DNA of 13,714 bases. Origin: Aquitalea sp. GTDB taxonomy: Bacteria > Pseudomonadota > Gammaproteobacteria > Burkholderiales > Chromobacteriaceae. Shown here in pieces: positions 1 to 7,172 of the stretch (position 1 is its first letter; each line of letters opens with the position of its first letter). The stretch is taken from assembly GCA_019232735.1 (NCBI GenBank), contig JAFANL010000037.1, forward strand, positions 1 through 13,714. The letters run 5' to 3'. Below the pieces are notes generated by a model, which ran no database searches, had not been told where the DNA came from, and saw only the letters and a list, made by a program, of their open reading frames with translations. The translations under genes and the position numbers were made by a program.

Positions 1-628
1 CATAGTTGGCGAAGTAGCCAGCGTTGGCATACGCCAGCCGCAAGCCCCAGGTATCGCCATTGCTTTTGCCATCCACACGTTTTTCACCCGCACCGTATTG
101 CAGGCTGCCCTGCAGCCCGCCCAGCAAGGGGCTGTCATAGCGCAAGCTGTTTCTGGCCCGGCTATCGCCATAGTTATTACTGCCAAAAATATCCCGCGCC
201 TCGTAGAGTGGTACGGCAATGCCGCTTTTGCCGTCGCGGCGGGAGCCGGCCATGATGTCGCTGGCCTGGGTGCTGGTCAGTACATCGTCGATATAGCCAG
301 CACGCAAGCGGCCCCATCCGCCCTGCAGGCCGACATAGCTCATGCGGTTGGCCAGTGTACCGCTGGCGGTGCCACCGGCAGCCATGCCATCCAGCGCCAG
401 TCCGGTTTCCACCTGCCAGATGACTTCCAGGCTGTTACCCAGGTCTTCCTTGCCGCGCACGCCGAGGCGGCTGCTGTAGTCATCGACGCCGGTGCTGCTG
501 TGAAAGCTGGTGTCTGCACTTTTCATACTGTTGATGCCTACCCGTAGCGAGCCATACATGCCGACTTCTGCCATGGCCAGCGCGGGCAGGCTGCAGAGCA
601 AACTGGTGATCAGGATGCGTTGATGCAT
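1..628 (-). CDS. Gram-negative general porin, N-terminal part (3' end beyond the left edge)
   Basis: Reading leftward from the ATG at 626-628 gives 209 residues without a stop, and the frame is still open at the left edge. The protein starts with a typical Sec signal peptide: a short basic N-terminus, a hydrophobic core, and A-M-A before a probable cut after residue 20. The mature part opens with EVGMYGSLRVG and continues with alternating strands such as SSRLGVRGKEDLG, VIWQVETGL and SYVGLQGGWGRLRAG. This is the usual start of the beta-barrel of trimeric outer-membrane porins of Beta- and Gammaproteobacteria, which let small hydrophilic solutes diffuse. A good ribosome site, AAGGA, lies 7 bases before the ATG. 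Such porins are usually 340-400 residues, so about half is visible. Substrate preference cannot be told. Family call is firm; orthology is not claimed. Confidence 0.93.
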   Translation of the reverse strand, partial: MHQRILITSLLCSLPALAMAEVGMYGSLRVGINSMKSADTSFHSSTGVDDYSSRLGVRGKEDLGNSLEVIWQVETGLALDGMAAGGTASGTLANRMSYVGLQGGWGRLRAGYIDDVLTSTQASDIMAGSRRDGKSGIAVPLYEARDIFGSNNYGDSRARNSLRYDSPLLGGLQGSLQYGAGEKRVDGKSNGDTWGLRLAYANAGYFANY

Positions 629-909
629 GATGTGTCCTTGTTGTTATCGTGATGCCTGTGAATGAGGGATGTGCCTCTACGCCGCCGGAGGCGGGAAAGG
701 TAGGCAGAGTGTGCAAAGGCAGGCAAAACAGCGTCAATGGCTGGAGGTGTGGTCGGTAACTGTCAGTTACTTGCGTTGATATGCGTTTATGTTTGACTAT
801 TTTCTTTTAATTTCAGACAAGGACAGCGGGTTGAATTCCGGATGGCAGGGCTTGGCCACGTCATGGCTGTACTGAAGGATGGGGTGTCTTGCAGAGGGGC
901 GAAAATGAT
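629..909 (-). other. Porin upstream region and 5' leader, no gene seen
   Basis: No convincing coding frame lies here. Read on the minus strand it should hold the porin promoter and leader. A GC-rich hairpin sits at 682-694 (CCGCC, loop GGA, GGCGG) about 55 bases before the porin start, so it could lie in the untranslated mRNA. A perfect 7-bp inverted repeat lies at 756-770 and an AT-rich stretch at 785-815. I could not pick a confident -35/-10 pair. Porin genes are commonly controlled by osmolarity or nutrient regulators, but nothing here identifies one. Confidence 0.5.
756..770. promoter_or_regulatory. Perfect inverted repeat, candidate operator for the porin gene
   Basis: GTAACTG-T-CAGTTAC is a perfect 7-bp inverted repeat around a single central base, about 130 bp upstream of the porin ATG. 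The size and symmetry fit the site of a dimeric regulator. As an RNA hairpin it would have a 1-base loop, which cannot form, so DNA binding is the more likely role. The regulator is unknown. Confidence 0.4.
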
Positions 910-935
910 CAAGCCCCTGTCAGAGCAGGGGCTTG
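910..935 (-). terminator. Rho-independent-type terminator of the BON-domain gene
   Basis: CAAGCCCCTG and CAGGGGCTTG form a perfect 10-bp stem around a 6-base loop. Read on the minus strand it stands 35 bases beyond the stop codon of the BON-domain gene and is followed by ATCATTTTC, a modest T-rich tail. It separates that gene from the porin gene further along the same strand, so the two are probably separate transcripts. Confidence 0.75.
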
Positions 936-970
936 AAACGGGCAAACCGTGAAATGAGCGGGCTGCGCGC

Positions 971-1270
971 TTACATATTCATATTGTTGATGACAAACTT
1001 GACGCCGGGGATTTTCTCCGCGATCACGCCAGCCTTGAACATCTGCTGGTCGTCGGTCATCTTGCCGTCAATGGTCACTTCCTGTTTCTTGCTGCTGACA
1101 TGCAGGTCCAGTGCCTTGAGTTCCGGGTCGGCATCCAGTGCGTTCTTGACGTTGCTAGCCAGCTGTTCGTCGCTGACCGGGGCATCTTCTGCATGAGCCA
1201 GCAGCGGGGTAAAGCCGATGTGCAGAGCCAGCGAGGCAAACAGGATGGAGCTGGCGAATAGGCGTTTCAT
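971..1270 (-). CDS. Small exported protein with a single BON domain (OsmY-like)
   Basis: This is a 99-residue protein. Residues 1-27 are a Sec signal peptide ending A-H-A, so the product is periplasmic. Residues 34-98 form one BON domain: a helix with VKNALDADPEL, a strand with the usual VTIDGK turn, a second helix, and the closing PGVKFVINN strand. BON domains occur in OsmY and in secretin- and channel-associated proteins and are thought to bind phospholipid or envelope structures; OsmY itself has two, while this protein has just one. The ribosome site AAGGAG lies 7 bases before the ATG. It reads as a single-gene unit with its own terminator. A role in envelope stress is a guess from the family; nothing in the sequence proves it. 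Confidence 0.88.
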   Translation of the reverse strand: MKRLFASSILFASLALHIGFTPLLAHAEDAPVSDEQLASNVKNALDADPELKALDLHVSSKKQEVTIDGKMTDDQQMFKAGVIAEKIPGVKFVINNMNM

Positions 1271-1542
1271 GAGGTATCTCCTTGCTTCAAGCAGCGTGAT
1301 GGCCTGGCTGACCTTTGCGATGGATCGCCAGCGGATGGTGTTGTGTTCGCCATGTTAGCTGGCTTTGTTTGCAGTTTTGTTGCGACTCGATGAAATGCAG
1401 CGGCTGTTGAACCCGCCTGCTGCCGGCAGGTCAGATGGCCAGTTCCATCCGTGCAGGGTGGGGCTGCTCGCGGTAACATTGCCATTGGCCCGGTCGCGGT
1501 TTGTCTACCGGCCTTAACTATTTTCTGGTTCAAGCTTCTGCC
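1271..1542. other. Divergent intergenic region between the BON gene and mltA
   Basis: These 272 bp separate two divergently transcribed genes and must carry promoters for both directions, but I found no hexamer pair good enough to call. A 10-bp palindrome, CTGCCGGCAG, lies at 1420-1429. No RNA gene or credible small ORF is seen. Confidence 0.4.
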
Positions 1543-2793
1543 ATGCTCAAACGTCTTTTGCTGCTGCTGCCACTATTGTGGCTGGCGGCCTGTTCCACCA
1601 CCCCCTCTCTTCCTGTGCCACCCGTCGCTAGCAGCCAGCTCAGCCCGGCAGCCCTGCCGTCCTGGCAGCAACAGAATATGGGCGATACGCTGCAGGCCTT
1701 GCTGCAAAGTTGCAAGGTGATGGGACGCAAGCCTGCCTGGCAGGCAGTATGTGCCGAGGCCGGACGCTTGCCTGCCGGCGATGGAATGCAGACCCGGCAG
1801 TTTTTTGAAAGCCGTTTCAATGCCTGGGCGGTGCGCGATGGTGCCAGCAACAGCGGGCTGATTACCGGTTATTACGAGCCGCTGCTCAATGGCAGTCGCA
1901 GCCGCAGTGAACGTACGCCTTACCCGGTATATGGAGTGCCGGCCGATTTGCTGGTGCTGGATTATCCTCCGGCGCTACATGGCCGCAGCGTGCTGGTTGC
2001 CCGCCGCCTGGCAGGCAACCGCCTGCAGTTAGTGCCGGGTAAAACAGTACCGGGGGGGGATGAAATCGAAATCCACCCGGCAGATTTCCCACTCGACAAC
2101 CGCAGCAACAAATTGAAGGGGCGGCTGGCAGGCAATCGCTTGCAGCCCTATTACACGCGAGCGGAGATCGCCCAGGGCAAAGGGGTGGCCAGTGCGCCGG
2201 TGCTGGCCTGGGTCGAAGATGCCGTCGAGCTGTTCTTCCTGCAGGTGCAAGGCTCGGGCCGCATCCAGCTGGAAGATGGCAGTTTTCTGCACCTGGGCTA
2301 TGCCGAACAGAATGGCTACACCTACCAGTCCATCGGCAAATGGCTGGTGGACAAGGGCGAATTGAGTTTGTCCAATGCCTCGATGCAGGGTATTCAGGCC
2401 TGGATCAAGGCCAATCCGGGCCGGCAACAGGAGTTGTTGTCGGTCAATCCCAGTTATGTGTTCTTCAAGGCCTTGCCGGGTGGCGACAGCGGCCCGGCTG
2501 GGGCGCTGGGTGTGCCGCTGACCGGCGGCTACAGCATTGCGGTAGACCCGCGTTACATTCCGCTGGGTACGCCGGTCTATCTGGCCACCACCTGGCCGCT
2601 GAGCCAGCAGCCACTGACCCGGCTGGTGCATGCGCAGGATACTGGCAGCGCCATTCGTGGTGCCGTACGTGCCGACCTGTTCTGGGGCTATGGCAGTGAG
2701 GCCGGCATGTACGCTGGTCGTATGAAACAAAGTGGCAACTTGTGGATGTTATTGCCCAAGGGTGTGACGCCGTCCATGGCGGCGGCGCCATAA
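1543..2793 (+). CDS. mltA: Membrane-bound lytic murein transglycosylase A (lipoprotein)
   Basis: MltA cuts the glycan strands of peptidoglycan, leaving 1,6-anhydro-muramic acid ends, and is normally anchored to the inner face of the outer membrane. The protein has 416 residues. Residues 1-17 are a lipoprotein signal with lipobox L14-A-A-C17. The MltA barrel follows, including LITGYYEP (106-113) and FLQVQGSGRI (232-241). The C-terminal 3D domain carries its aspartates in AVDPRYIPLGT (D335), AQDTGSAI (D366) and RADLFWG (D378); by analogy with E. coli MltA, D366 is the likely catalytic acid. I chose the ATG at 1543 because it puts the lipobox at the right distance; an in-frame TTG at 1501 would bury it. 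No clear Shine-Dalgarno precedes 1543. An adaptor gene starts 26 bases after the stop, which suggests co-transcription with the efflux genes. The octapeptide RLAGNRLQ occurs twice (155-162 and 194-201). Confidence 0.95.
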   Translation: MLKRLLLLLPLLWLAACSTTPSLPVPPVASSQLSPAALPSWQQQNMGDTLQALLQSCKVMGRKPAWQAVCAEAGRLPAGDGMQTRQFFESRFNAWAVRDGASNSGLITGYYEPLLNGSRSRSERTPYPVYGVPADLLVLDYPPALHGRSVLVARRLAGNRLQLVPGKTVPGGDEIEIHPADFPLDNRSNKLKGRLAGNRLQPYYTRAEIAQGKGVASAPVLAWVEDAVELFFLQVQGSGRIQLEDGSFLHLGYAEQNGYTYQSIGKWLVDKGELSLSNASMQGIQAWIKANPGRQQELLSVNPSYVFFKALPGGDSGPAGALGVPLTGGYSIAVDPRYIPLGTPVYLATTWPLSQQPLTRLVHAQDTGSAIRGAVRADLFWGYGSEAGMYAGRMKQSGNLWMLLPKGVTPSMAAAP

Positions 2794-2819
2794 GAAACAC
2801 GAAACGGAACAAGAAAAAC

Positions 2820-3932
2820 ATGAAGGCAAGCGGGCTGGTTTGGGTGTTGCTGACGGGGGTATTGGCAGCGTGTGGTGCGCAGCAGGACGAGTCTGTGGCA
2901 AACAGGACGGCATCTTCTGCCACCGCGCAGTCGGTCGCCCGTGAATTGTCGCAGGCCGATGTGGAAGTGGCCCGCTTGGCCAGCTTGCGCGATACCTTGC
3001 CCTTCACCGGCACTTTGGCTGCATTCAAGAGCAGCAGCATCGCCGCTGAAGTGGAAGCCCGCGTCAAGGCGGTGCTGGTGCGTGAAGGGGAGGCCGTCAG
3101 TCAGGGCCAGGAACTGGCACGCCTGGATTCCGAGTCGCTGGACCAGTCGGTGAGCGAACAACAAGCCCAGCTGGCCGGCAACCAGTCGCGGCTGAAGCTG
3201 GCGCGCATCAAGCTGGACAAGCAGCACGAGCTGCTGCAAAAGGGTTTCATTTCCCAGCTGGCCTATGACGAGGCCGAAAGTGAATTCACCGTGCGCCAGG
3301 GCGAATTGCAGGCGCAGATCAGCCAGCTGGCTCGGGCACGGCGCTTGCAGGCCGATAGCGTGGTGCGGGCGCCGATTGCCGGCGTGGTGTACGAGCGCAA
3401 GATCAATCCCGGCGAGATTGCCGCCAAGAATGCCCGGCTGTTTTCCATTGCCGATCTTGGGGTGCTGGAATTGAGCGCCAGCGTGCCCTCGCAGTGGATA
3501 GGCCGTATCCACGCCGGGCAGAGCGCCCGTTTCAGTGTGGAAGGCTTGCCGGAAGAGCAGGAAGGTCAGGTGGTCAGGGTCAATCCGGTGGCGCAAAGCG
3601 GCACCCGCAGCTTCCTGATCTATATCCGTGTCAATAATGGCGATGGCAAGCTCAAGGCCGGTCAGTTTGCCAAGGGCGGGGTGGTGCTGCGCCAGCTGGA
3701 TGGCCAGGTGGTATTGCCGCAGACGGCGGTGCAGGATCTGAACGGTAAGCCCTGGGTGATGCTGGTGGAAAAGGGACGGCTCAAGCGCCAGCCGGTGACG
3801 GTGACGCTGTGGTCGCAGACCGAACGCAAGGTGGCGTTGCAGGGCGTGGCCGCGGGGCAGACCGTGCTGTCGGCCGCCTTGCTGGGGGTGGCCAGTGGCG
3901 ATGCGGTCAGCCTGCCGGCCGGCCTGAAATAA
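2820..3932 (+). CDS. RND efflux periplasmic adaptor (membrane fusion) lipoprotein
   Basis: The adaptor links an inner-membrane RND pump to an outer-membrane channel. The product has 370 residues. Residues 1-18 are a lipoprotein signal ending L-A-A-C18. The two halves of the lipoyl-like domain are near 72-103 (with EAVSQGQELARLD) and 182-212 (RAPIAGVV, NPGEI). Between them a helical hairpin spans about 104-178, and beta-barrel and membrane-proximal domains follow (DLGVLELSASVPS, GQFAKGGVVL). At the hairpin tip the TolC-contact motif R-L-S of AcrA reads K134-L138-S145. I chose the ATG at 2820 over an upstream in-frame start at 2742, which lies inside mltA and would destroy the lipoprotein signal. 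The Shine-Dalgarno is weak (ACGGAAC). The gene lies 26 bases after mltA and 10 bases before the pump gene. Substrates are unknown. Cys is followed by Gly, not Asp, so membrane sorting cannot be told from the +2 position. Confidence 0.93.
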   Translation: MKASGLVWVLLTGVLAACGAQQDESVANRTASSATAQSVARELSQADVEVARLASLRDTLPFTGTLAAFKSSSIAAEVEARVKAVLVREGEAVSQGQELARLDSESLDQSVSEQQAQLAGNQSRLKLARIKLDKQHELLQKGFISQLAYDEAESEFTVRQGELQAQISQLARARRLQADSVVRAPIAGVVYERKINPGEIAAKNARLFSIADLGVLELSASVPSQWIGRIHAGQSARFSVEGLPEEQEGQVVRVNPVAQSGTRSFLIYIRVNNGDGKLKAGQFAKGGVVLRQLDGQVVLPQTAVQDLNGKPWVMLVEKGRLKRQPVTVTLWSQTERKVALQGVAAGQTVLSAALLGVASGDAVSLPAGLK

Positions 3933-3942
3933 GGGGACGGCC

Positions 3943-6900
3943 ATGTGGTTGACCCGGATCAGCGTCCGTAATCCCTATTTTGCCACCGTGTTGATGCTGG
4001 CCTTGCTGGTGCTGGGCCTGTTTGCCTGGTCGCGCCTGCCGGTGGAGGAATTGCCGGACATCCGCTTTCCGGTGGCGGTGGTCAGCACGCATTACGGTGG
4101 CGCCTCGCCCGAGGTGGTGGAAAGTGAAGTCACCCGTCCGCTGGAAGAGGCCATCAATACCATCAATGGCATCAAGCATATCCGCTCGTATTCCTTCGAG
4201 GACAGTTCCACCATCGTGGTGGAGTTTGCCCTGACGGTGGACCCGGCCGTGGCCGTACAAGATGTGCGCGACCGGGTGGGTAGCGTGCAGGGGCGTTTCC
4301 GCCGCGAGATCGATACCCCCTCGGTATCACAGTTCAATCCCAATGATCAGCCCTTGTTGTCGCTCAGCTTCAGTTCCAGCCAGGTATCGCAGCGCACGCT
4401 GACCACCTGGCTGGAAAACACGCTGAAAAAGCGGCTGCAGACGGTATCCGGCGTGGGGGAGGCCAAGGTGGTGGGCGGTGTGAAGCGGCAGATCCGCATC
4501 GATGTCGATCCCTACCGACTGGAGTCCAGTGGCTTGTCCTTGCAGGAAGTGGCCGACGCGGTGCGTGCCGGCAACCGTGACTATCCGGCCGGGGCGGTCA
4601 GCAGCTCCAGCAATGAAATCAATGTACGGGTCAGTGGCAAGCTGAAATCCCCGGATGATTTTGCCAGCCTGGTCACCGGCTATCGCAATGGCAGCCCCAT
4701 CCGTTTGTCTGATATCGCCAGCGTCAGTGATGCCGAGGCCGAAGCCAGCAGTGCGGCCCTGATCGATGGCAAGCCGGGCGTGGGTATGGATATCCGTGCC
4801 GCCCGCGGTGCCAATGTGGTGGAGGTGGCCGACGGGGTCAAGCAGGTCATCCAGCAGTTGCAGCGGCAGATGCCGGCCGGCACGGTGGTGCGCACCACCT
4901 ATGACAAGTCGGCCGACGTGAAAAAATCGCTGGCCAATGTCGAAGCCACCTTGCTGGAAGGTGCCGGGCTGACGGTGCTGATCGTCTTCCTGTTTCTGGG
5001 CAGCTGGCGTAGCACGGTGATTACCGGTCTCACCCTGCCGGTGGCGCTGGTCGGCAGCCTGTTTGCCTTGCAGGCCCTGGGCTTCACCCTCAATCTGATG
5101 ACGCTGATGGCCTTGTCCTTGTCCATCGGCCTGCTGATCGACGATGCCATCGTGGTACGCGAAAACATCGTGCGCCATCGCGCCATGGGCAAAAGCCATG
5201 TTCAGGCGGCACTGGATGGCACCAACGAGATCGGTCTGGCGGTGCTGGCCACGACTCTGACGGTGGTGGCGGTGTTTCTGCCGGTCGGTTTCATGAGCGG
5301 CATTATCGGCAAGTTTTTTCATCAGTTCGGTCTTACGGTCACCGTGGCGGTACTGATTTCCATGCTGGTCAGCTTCACGCTCGATCCCATGCTGTCATCG
5401 GTATGGCCGGACCCACACCGTCATGGCGACCGTCACCACGGTCCGCTGGGCCGATTGCTGGACTGGTTTGAAGGCTCGCTGGACCGTTTGGCCGAGCATT
5501 ATGTGGCGGCCATTCGCTGGACCTTGCAGCATCGCAAGACGGTACTGCTAGGCGCCTTGCTGCTGTTGCTGGGCAGCTTCCTGCTGGTGCCGCACATTGG
5601 TGGTGAATTCATGCCACGCCAGGACAAGGGCAAGTTTTCCCTCTCTTACAAGACCGCGCCGGGTTCGACACTGGATTACACCGTGGGCAAGGGCCGCGAA
5701 CTGGAGACCCTGCTCAGGCAATTGCCGGCCGTGCAGTCCATCGAGCTGACGGCGGGCAGCAGCGGTTTTGGCGCCGGCAAGTCAGATGGTCAGTTGGTGG
5801 TGGATCTGGGGAGCAAGAGTGGACGAAGCCAGAGCCTGTTCCGCGTGATGCAGCAGGCGCGCGGGCTGGCCGCACGGGTGGCCGGGGTGGAAATCCTGTC
5901 GGTGGAAGAAATGGGCAAGGAAGGACCGGGTGGCAAGCCCATCAGTATCGGCCTGCGCGGCAGTAATCTGACCGAACTGAATGCCGCCGCCGAAGTACTG
6001 ATTGCGCGTCTGGCCAAGGTGCCGGGCGTGGGCGACCTGCAAAGCAGCCTGGCGGATGCCGATCCGGCGCTCAAGCTGGAGGTGAAGCGCGATGCGGCTG
6101 CCAGCCTGGGGGTGGATCTCAACCGCGTGGGCAGCACATTGTCGCAATTGCTGGCCGGGGATGTGGTGGGGAGCTGGGAAGCACCCGATGGCGAAAATTA
6201 CGATGTGTTGCTGCAAGTACCACGCAGTGAGCGCCGCAATGAGCTGCTGGATATCATCACCGTGGCGGGCCGTGCCGATGCCAACGGTGCTGCCAGCATG
6301 ATTCCGCTATCCACCGTGACCCACTTGAGCCCGGGAATGAGCCCACGCCAGATCGACCGGGTGGACCTGCTGCGCCAGGTGACGGTAACCGGCAATATTG
6401 CGGGCCGCGATGCCGGTTCCGTGTTTGCCGATATCAGCAAAATCACGGCTTCGATCCAGCTGCCCGCCGGGGTCGTGCTGGCGGAGGAGGGCGAGCGCCG
6501 CGACATGGAGGAATCACTGGGCTATGCCGTGCAGGCCCTGGCCATGGGGGTGATCTTCATTTACATGATTCTGGCTGCACAATTCCGCAGCTTCACCTTG
6601 CCGCTGGCCATCATGGTGGCGCTGCCGCTGGCCTTTGTCGGGGTGTTCGTGGCGCTGTGGCTGTGGGGCTCCACGCTGAACATGTTCTCGGTGATCGGCA
6701 TCATCATGCTGATGGGGCTGGCGGCCAAGAACGGCATCCTGTTGGTGGACTTCATCAATCAGGCTCGGCAAGAGGGCATGGCCCGTAGCGATGCCATCAT
6801 CGAAGCCGGCCGGGTGCGGCTGCGCCCCATCATGATGACCAGCCTGGCCATGATCTTCGGCATGCTGCCCATGGCGCTGGGGGGCAGCGAAGGCGCGGAA

Positions 6901-7062
6901 ACCCGGGCGCCGATGGCCCATGCCATCATCGGCGGCATGGTGACCTCCACCGTGCTGACCCTGATTGTGCTGCCGGTGGTGTATAGCTACCTGGACAGCT
7001 TGCGACAGTGGCTGCGTTGCCGACTGGGGCAGAAGAAAAACCGTGAGGAGCCGATTAACTGA
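3943..7062 (+). CDS. RND-type multidrug efflux pump, inner-membrane permease (HAE-1 type)
   Basis: This proton-driven antiporter takes amphiphilic compounds from the periplasm and inner membrane and passes them to the adaptor and an outer-membrane channel. Its 1039 residues match the family length. The layout is typical: first membrane helix near 12-28, large periplasmic loop about 35-335, helices 2-6, a cytoplasmic linker, helix 7 near 535-550, second periplasmic loop about 555-860, and helices 8-12. The proton-relay residues are present: the aspartate pair D400-D401 in GLLIDDAIVVREN, and K929 in MGLAAKNGILLVDF. The DD pair argues against a heavy-metal (CzcA-type) pump. The ribosome site AAGGGGA overlaps the adaptor's stop codon, so translation is probably coupled. 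A histidine-rich stretch at residues 489-500 lies in the loop between helices 6 and 7. No outer-membrane channel gene follows. Substrates cannot be predicted. Confidence 0.95.
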   Translation: MWLTRISVRNPYFATVLMLALLVLGLFAWSRLPVEELPDIRFPVAVVSTHYGGASPEVVESEVTRPLEEAINTINGIKHIRSYSFEDSSTIVVEFALTVDPAVAVQDVRDRVGSVQGRFRREIDTPSVSQFNPNDQPLLSLSFSSSQVSQRTLTTWLENTLKKRLQTVSGVGEAKVVGGVKRQIRIDVDPYRLESSGLSLQEVADAVRAGNRDYPAGAVSSSSNEINVRVSGKLKSPDDFASLVTGYRNGSPIRLSDIASVSDAEAEASSAALIDGKPGVGMDIRAARGANVVEVADGVKQVIQQLQRQMPAGTVVRTTYDKSADVKKSLANVEATLLEGAGLTVLIVFLFLGSWRSTVITGLTLPVALVGSLFALQALGFTLNLMTLMALSLSIGLLIDDAIVVRENIVRHRAMGKSHVQAALDGTNEIGLAVLATTLTVVAVFLPVGFMSGIIGKFFHQFGLTVTVAVLISMLVSFTLDPMLSSVWPDPHRHGDRHHGPLGRLLDWFEGSLDRLAEHYVAAIRWTLQHRKTVLLGALLLLLGSFLLVPHIGGEFMPRQDKGKFSLSYKTAPGSTLDYTVGKGRELETLLRQLPAVQSIELTAGSSGFGAGKSDGQLVVDLGSKSGRSQSLFRVMQQARGLAARVAGVEILSVEEMGKEGPGGKPISIGLRGSNLTELNAAAEVLIARLAKVPGVGDLQSSLADADPALKLEVKRDAAASLGVDLNRVGSTLSQLLAGDVVGSWEAPDGENYDVLLQVPRSERRNELLDIITVAGRADANGAASMIPLSTVTHLSPGMSPRQIDRVDLLRQVTVTGNIAGRDAGSVFADISKITASIQLPAGVVLAEEGERRDMEESLGYAVQALAMGVIFIYMILAAQFRSFTLPLAIMVALPLAFVGVFVALWLWGSTLNMFSVIGIIMLMGLAAKNGILLVDFINQARQEGMARSDAIIEAGRVRLRPIMMTSLAMIFGMLPMALGGSEGAETRAPMAHAIIGGMVTSTVLTLIVLPVVYSYLDSLRQWLRCRLGQKKNREEPIN

Positions 7063-7064
7063 TC

Positions 7065-7119
7065 GACCAGTCAGGTATTGCCGGTCTGTGCAGCACTACA
7101 CTGAAGCACCTGACCGGTC
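7065..7119 (+). repeat. Long inverted repeat behind the pump gene, with an embedded palindrome
   Basis: GACCAGTCAGGT (7065-7076) and ACCTGACCGGTC (7108-7119) pair at 11 of 12 positions across a 31-base loop. The right arm contains the perfect palindrome TGACCGGTCA (7111-7120). It begins 3 bases after the pump's stop codon. As RNA it would give a stable stem at the mRNA 3' end, but no T-run follows, so a classical terminator is unlikely. It may act as a processing or stability element, or as a protein-binding site for the next gene, which starts 53 bases later. Confidence 0.4.
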
Positions 7120-7172
7120 ATCCTGCCCATTGCTGGTGATGGCCTTGCCCAGTCCAAAGCGAGGTTATTGCC

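Noticed and set aside
98..547. 149-codon open frame on the plus strand at the left edge
   Set aside because: Complement of the porin gene, whose signal peptide and barrel strands are clear on the minus strand.
812..821. TTCAGACAAG, similar to the complement of a Neisseria-type DNA uptake sequence
   Set aside because: Two of ten bases differ, only one copy noticed in the window, and no paired copy forming a terminator.
1420..1429. 10-bp palindrome CTGCCGGCAG between the BON gene and mltA
   Set aside because: Common type of palindrome in GC-rich DNA, and not placed against a recognisable promoter.
1501..1542. Upstream TTG start that would lengthen MltA by 14 residues
   Set aside because: It would place 14 extra residues before the lipoprotein signal and has no ribosome site.
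2688..3944. 418-codon open frame on the minus strand opposite the adaptor gene
   Set aside because: Antisense to a clear adaptor gene; low-complexity composition and no family resemblance.
3943..7062. Possibility that the RND pump is a heavy-metal (CzcA-type) exporter because of the histidine-rich loop
   Set aside because: Helix 4 carries the DD pair in GLLIDDAIVVREN typical of drug pumps, not the metal-type signature.
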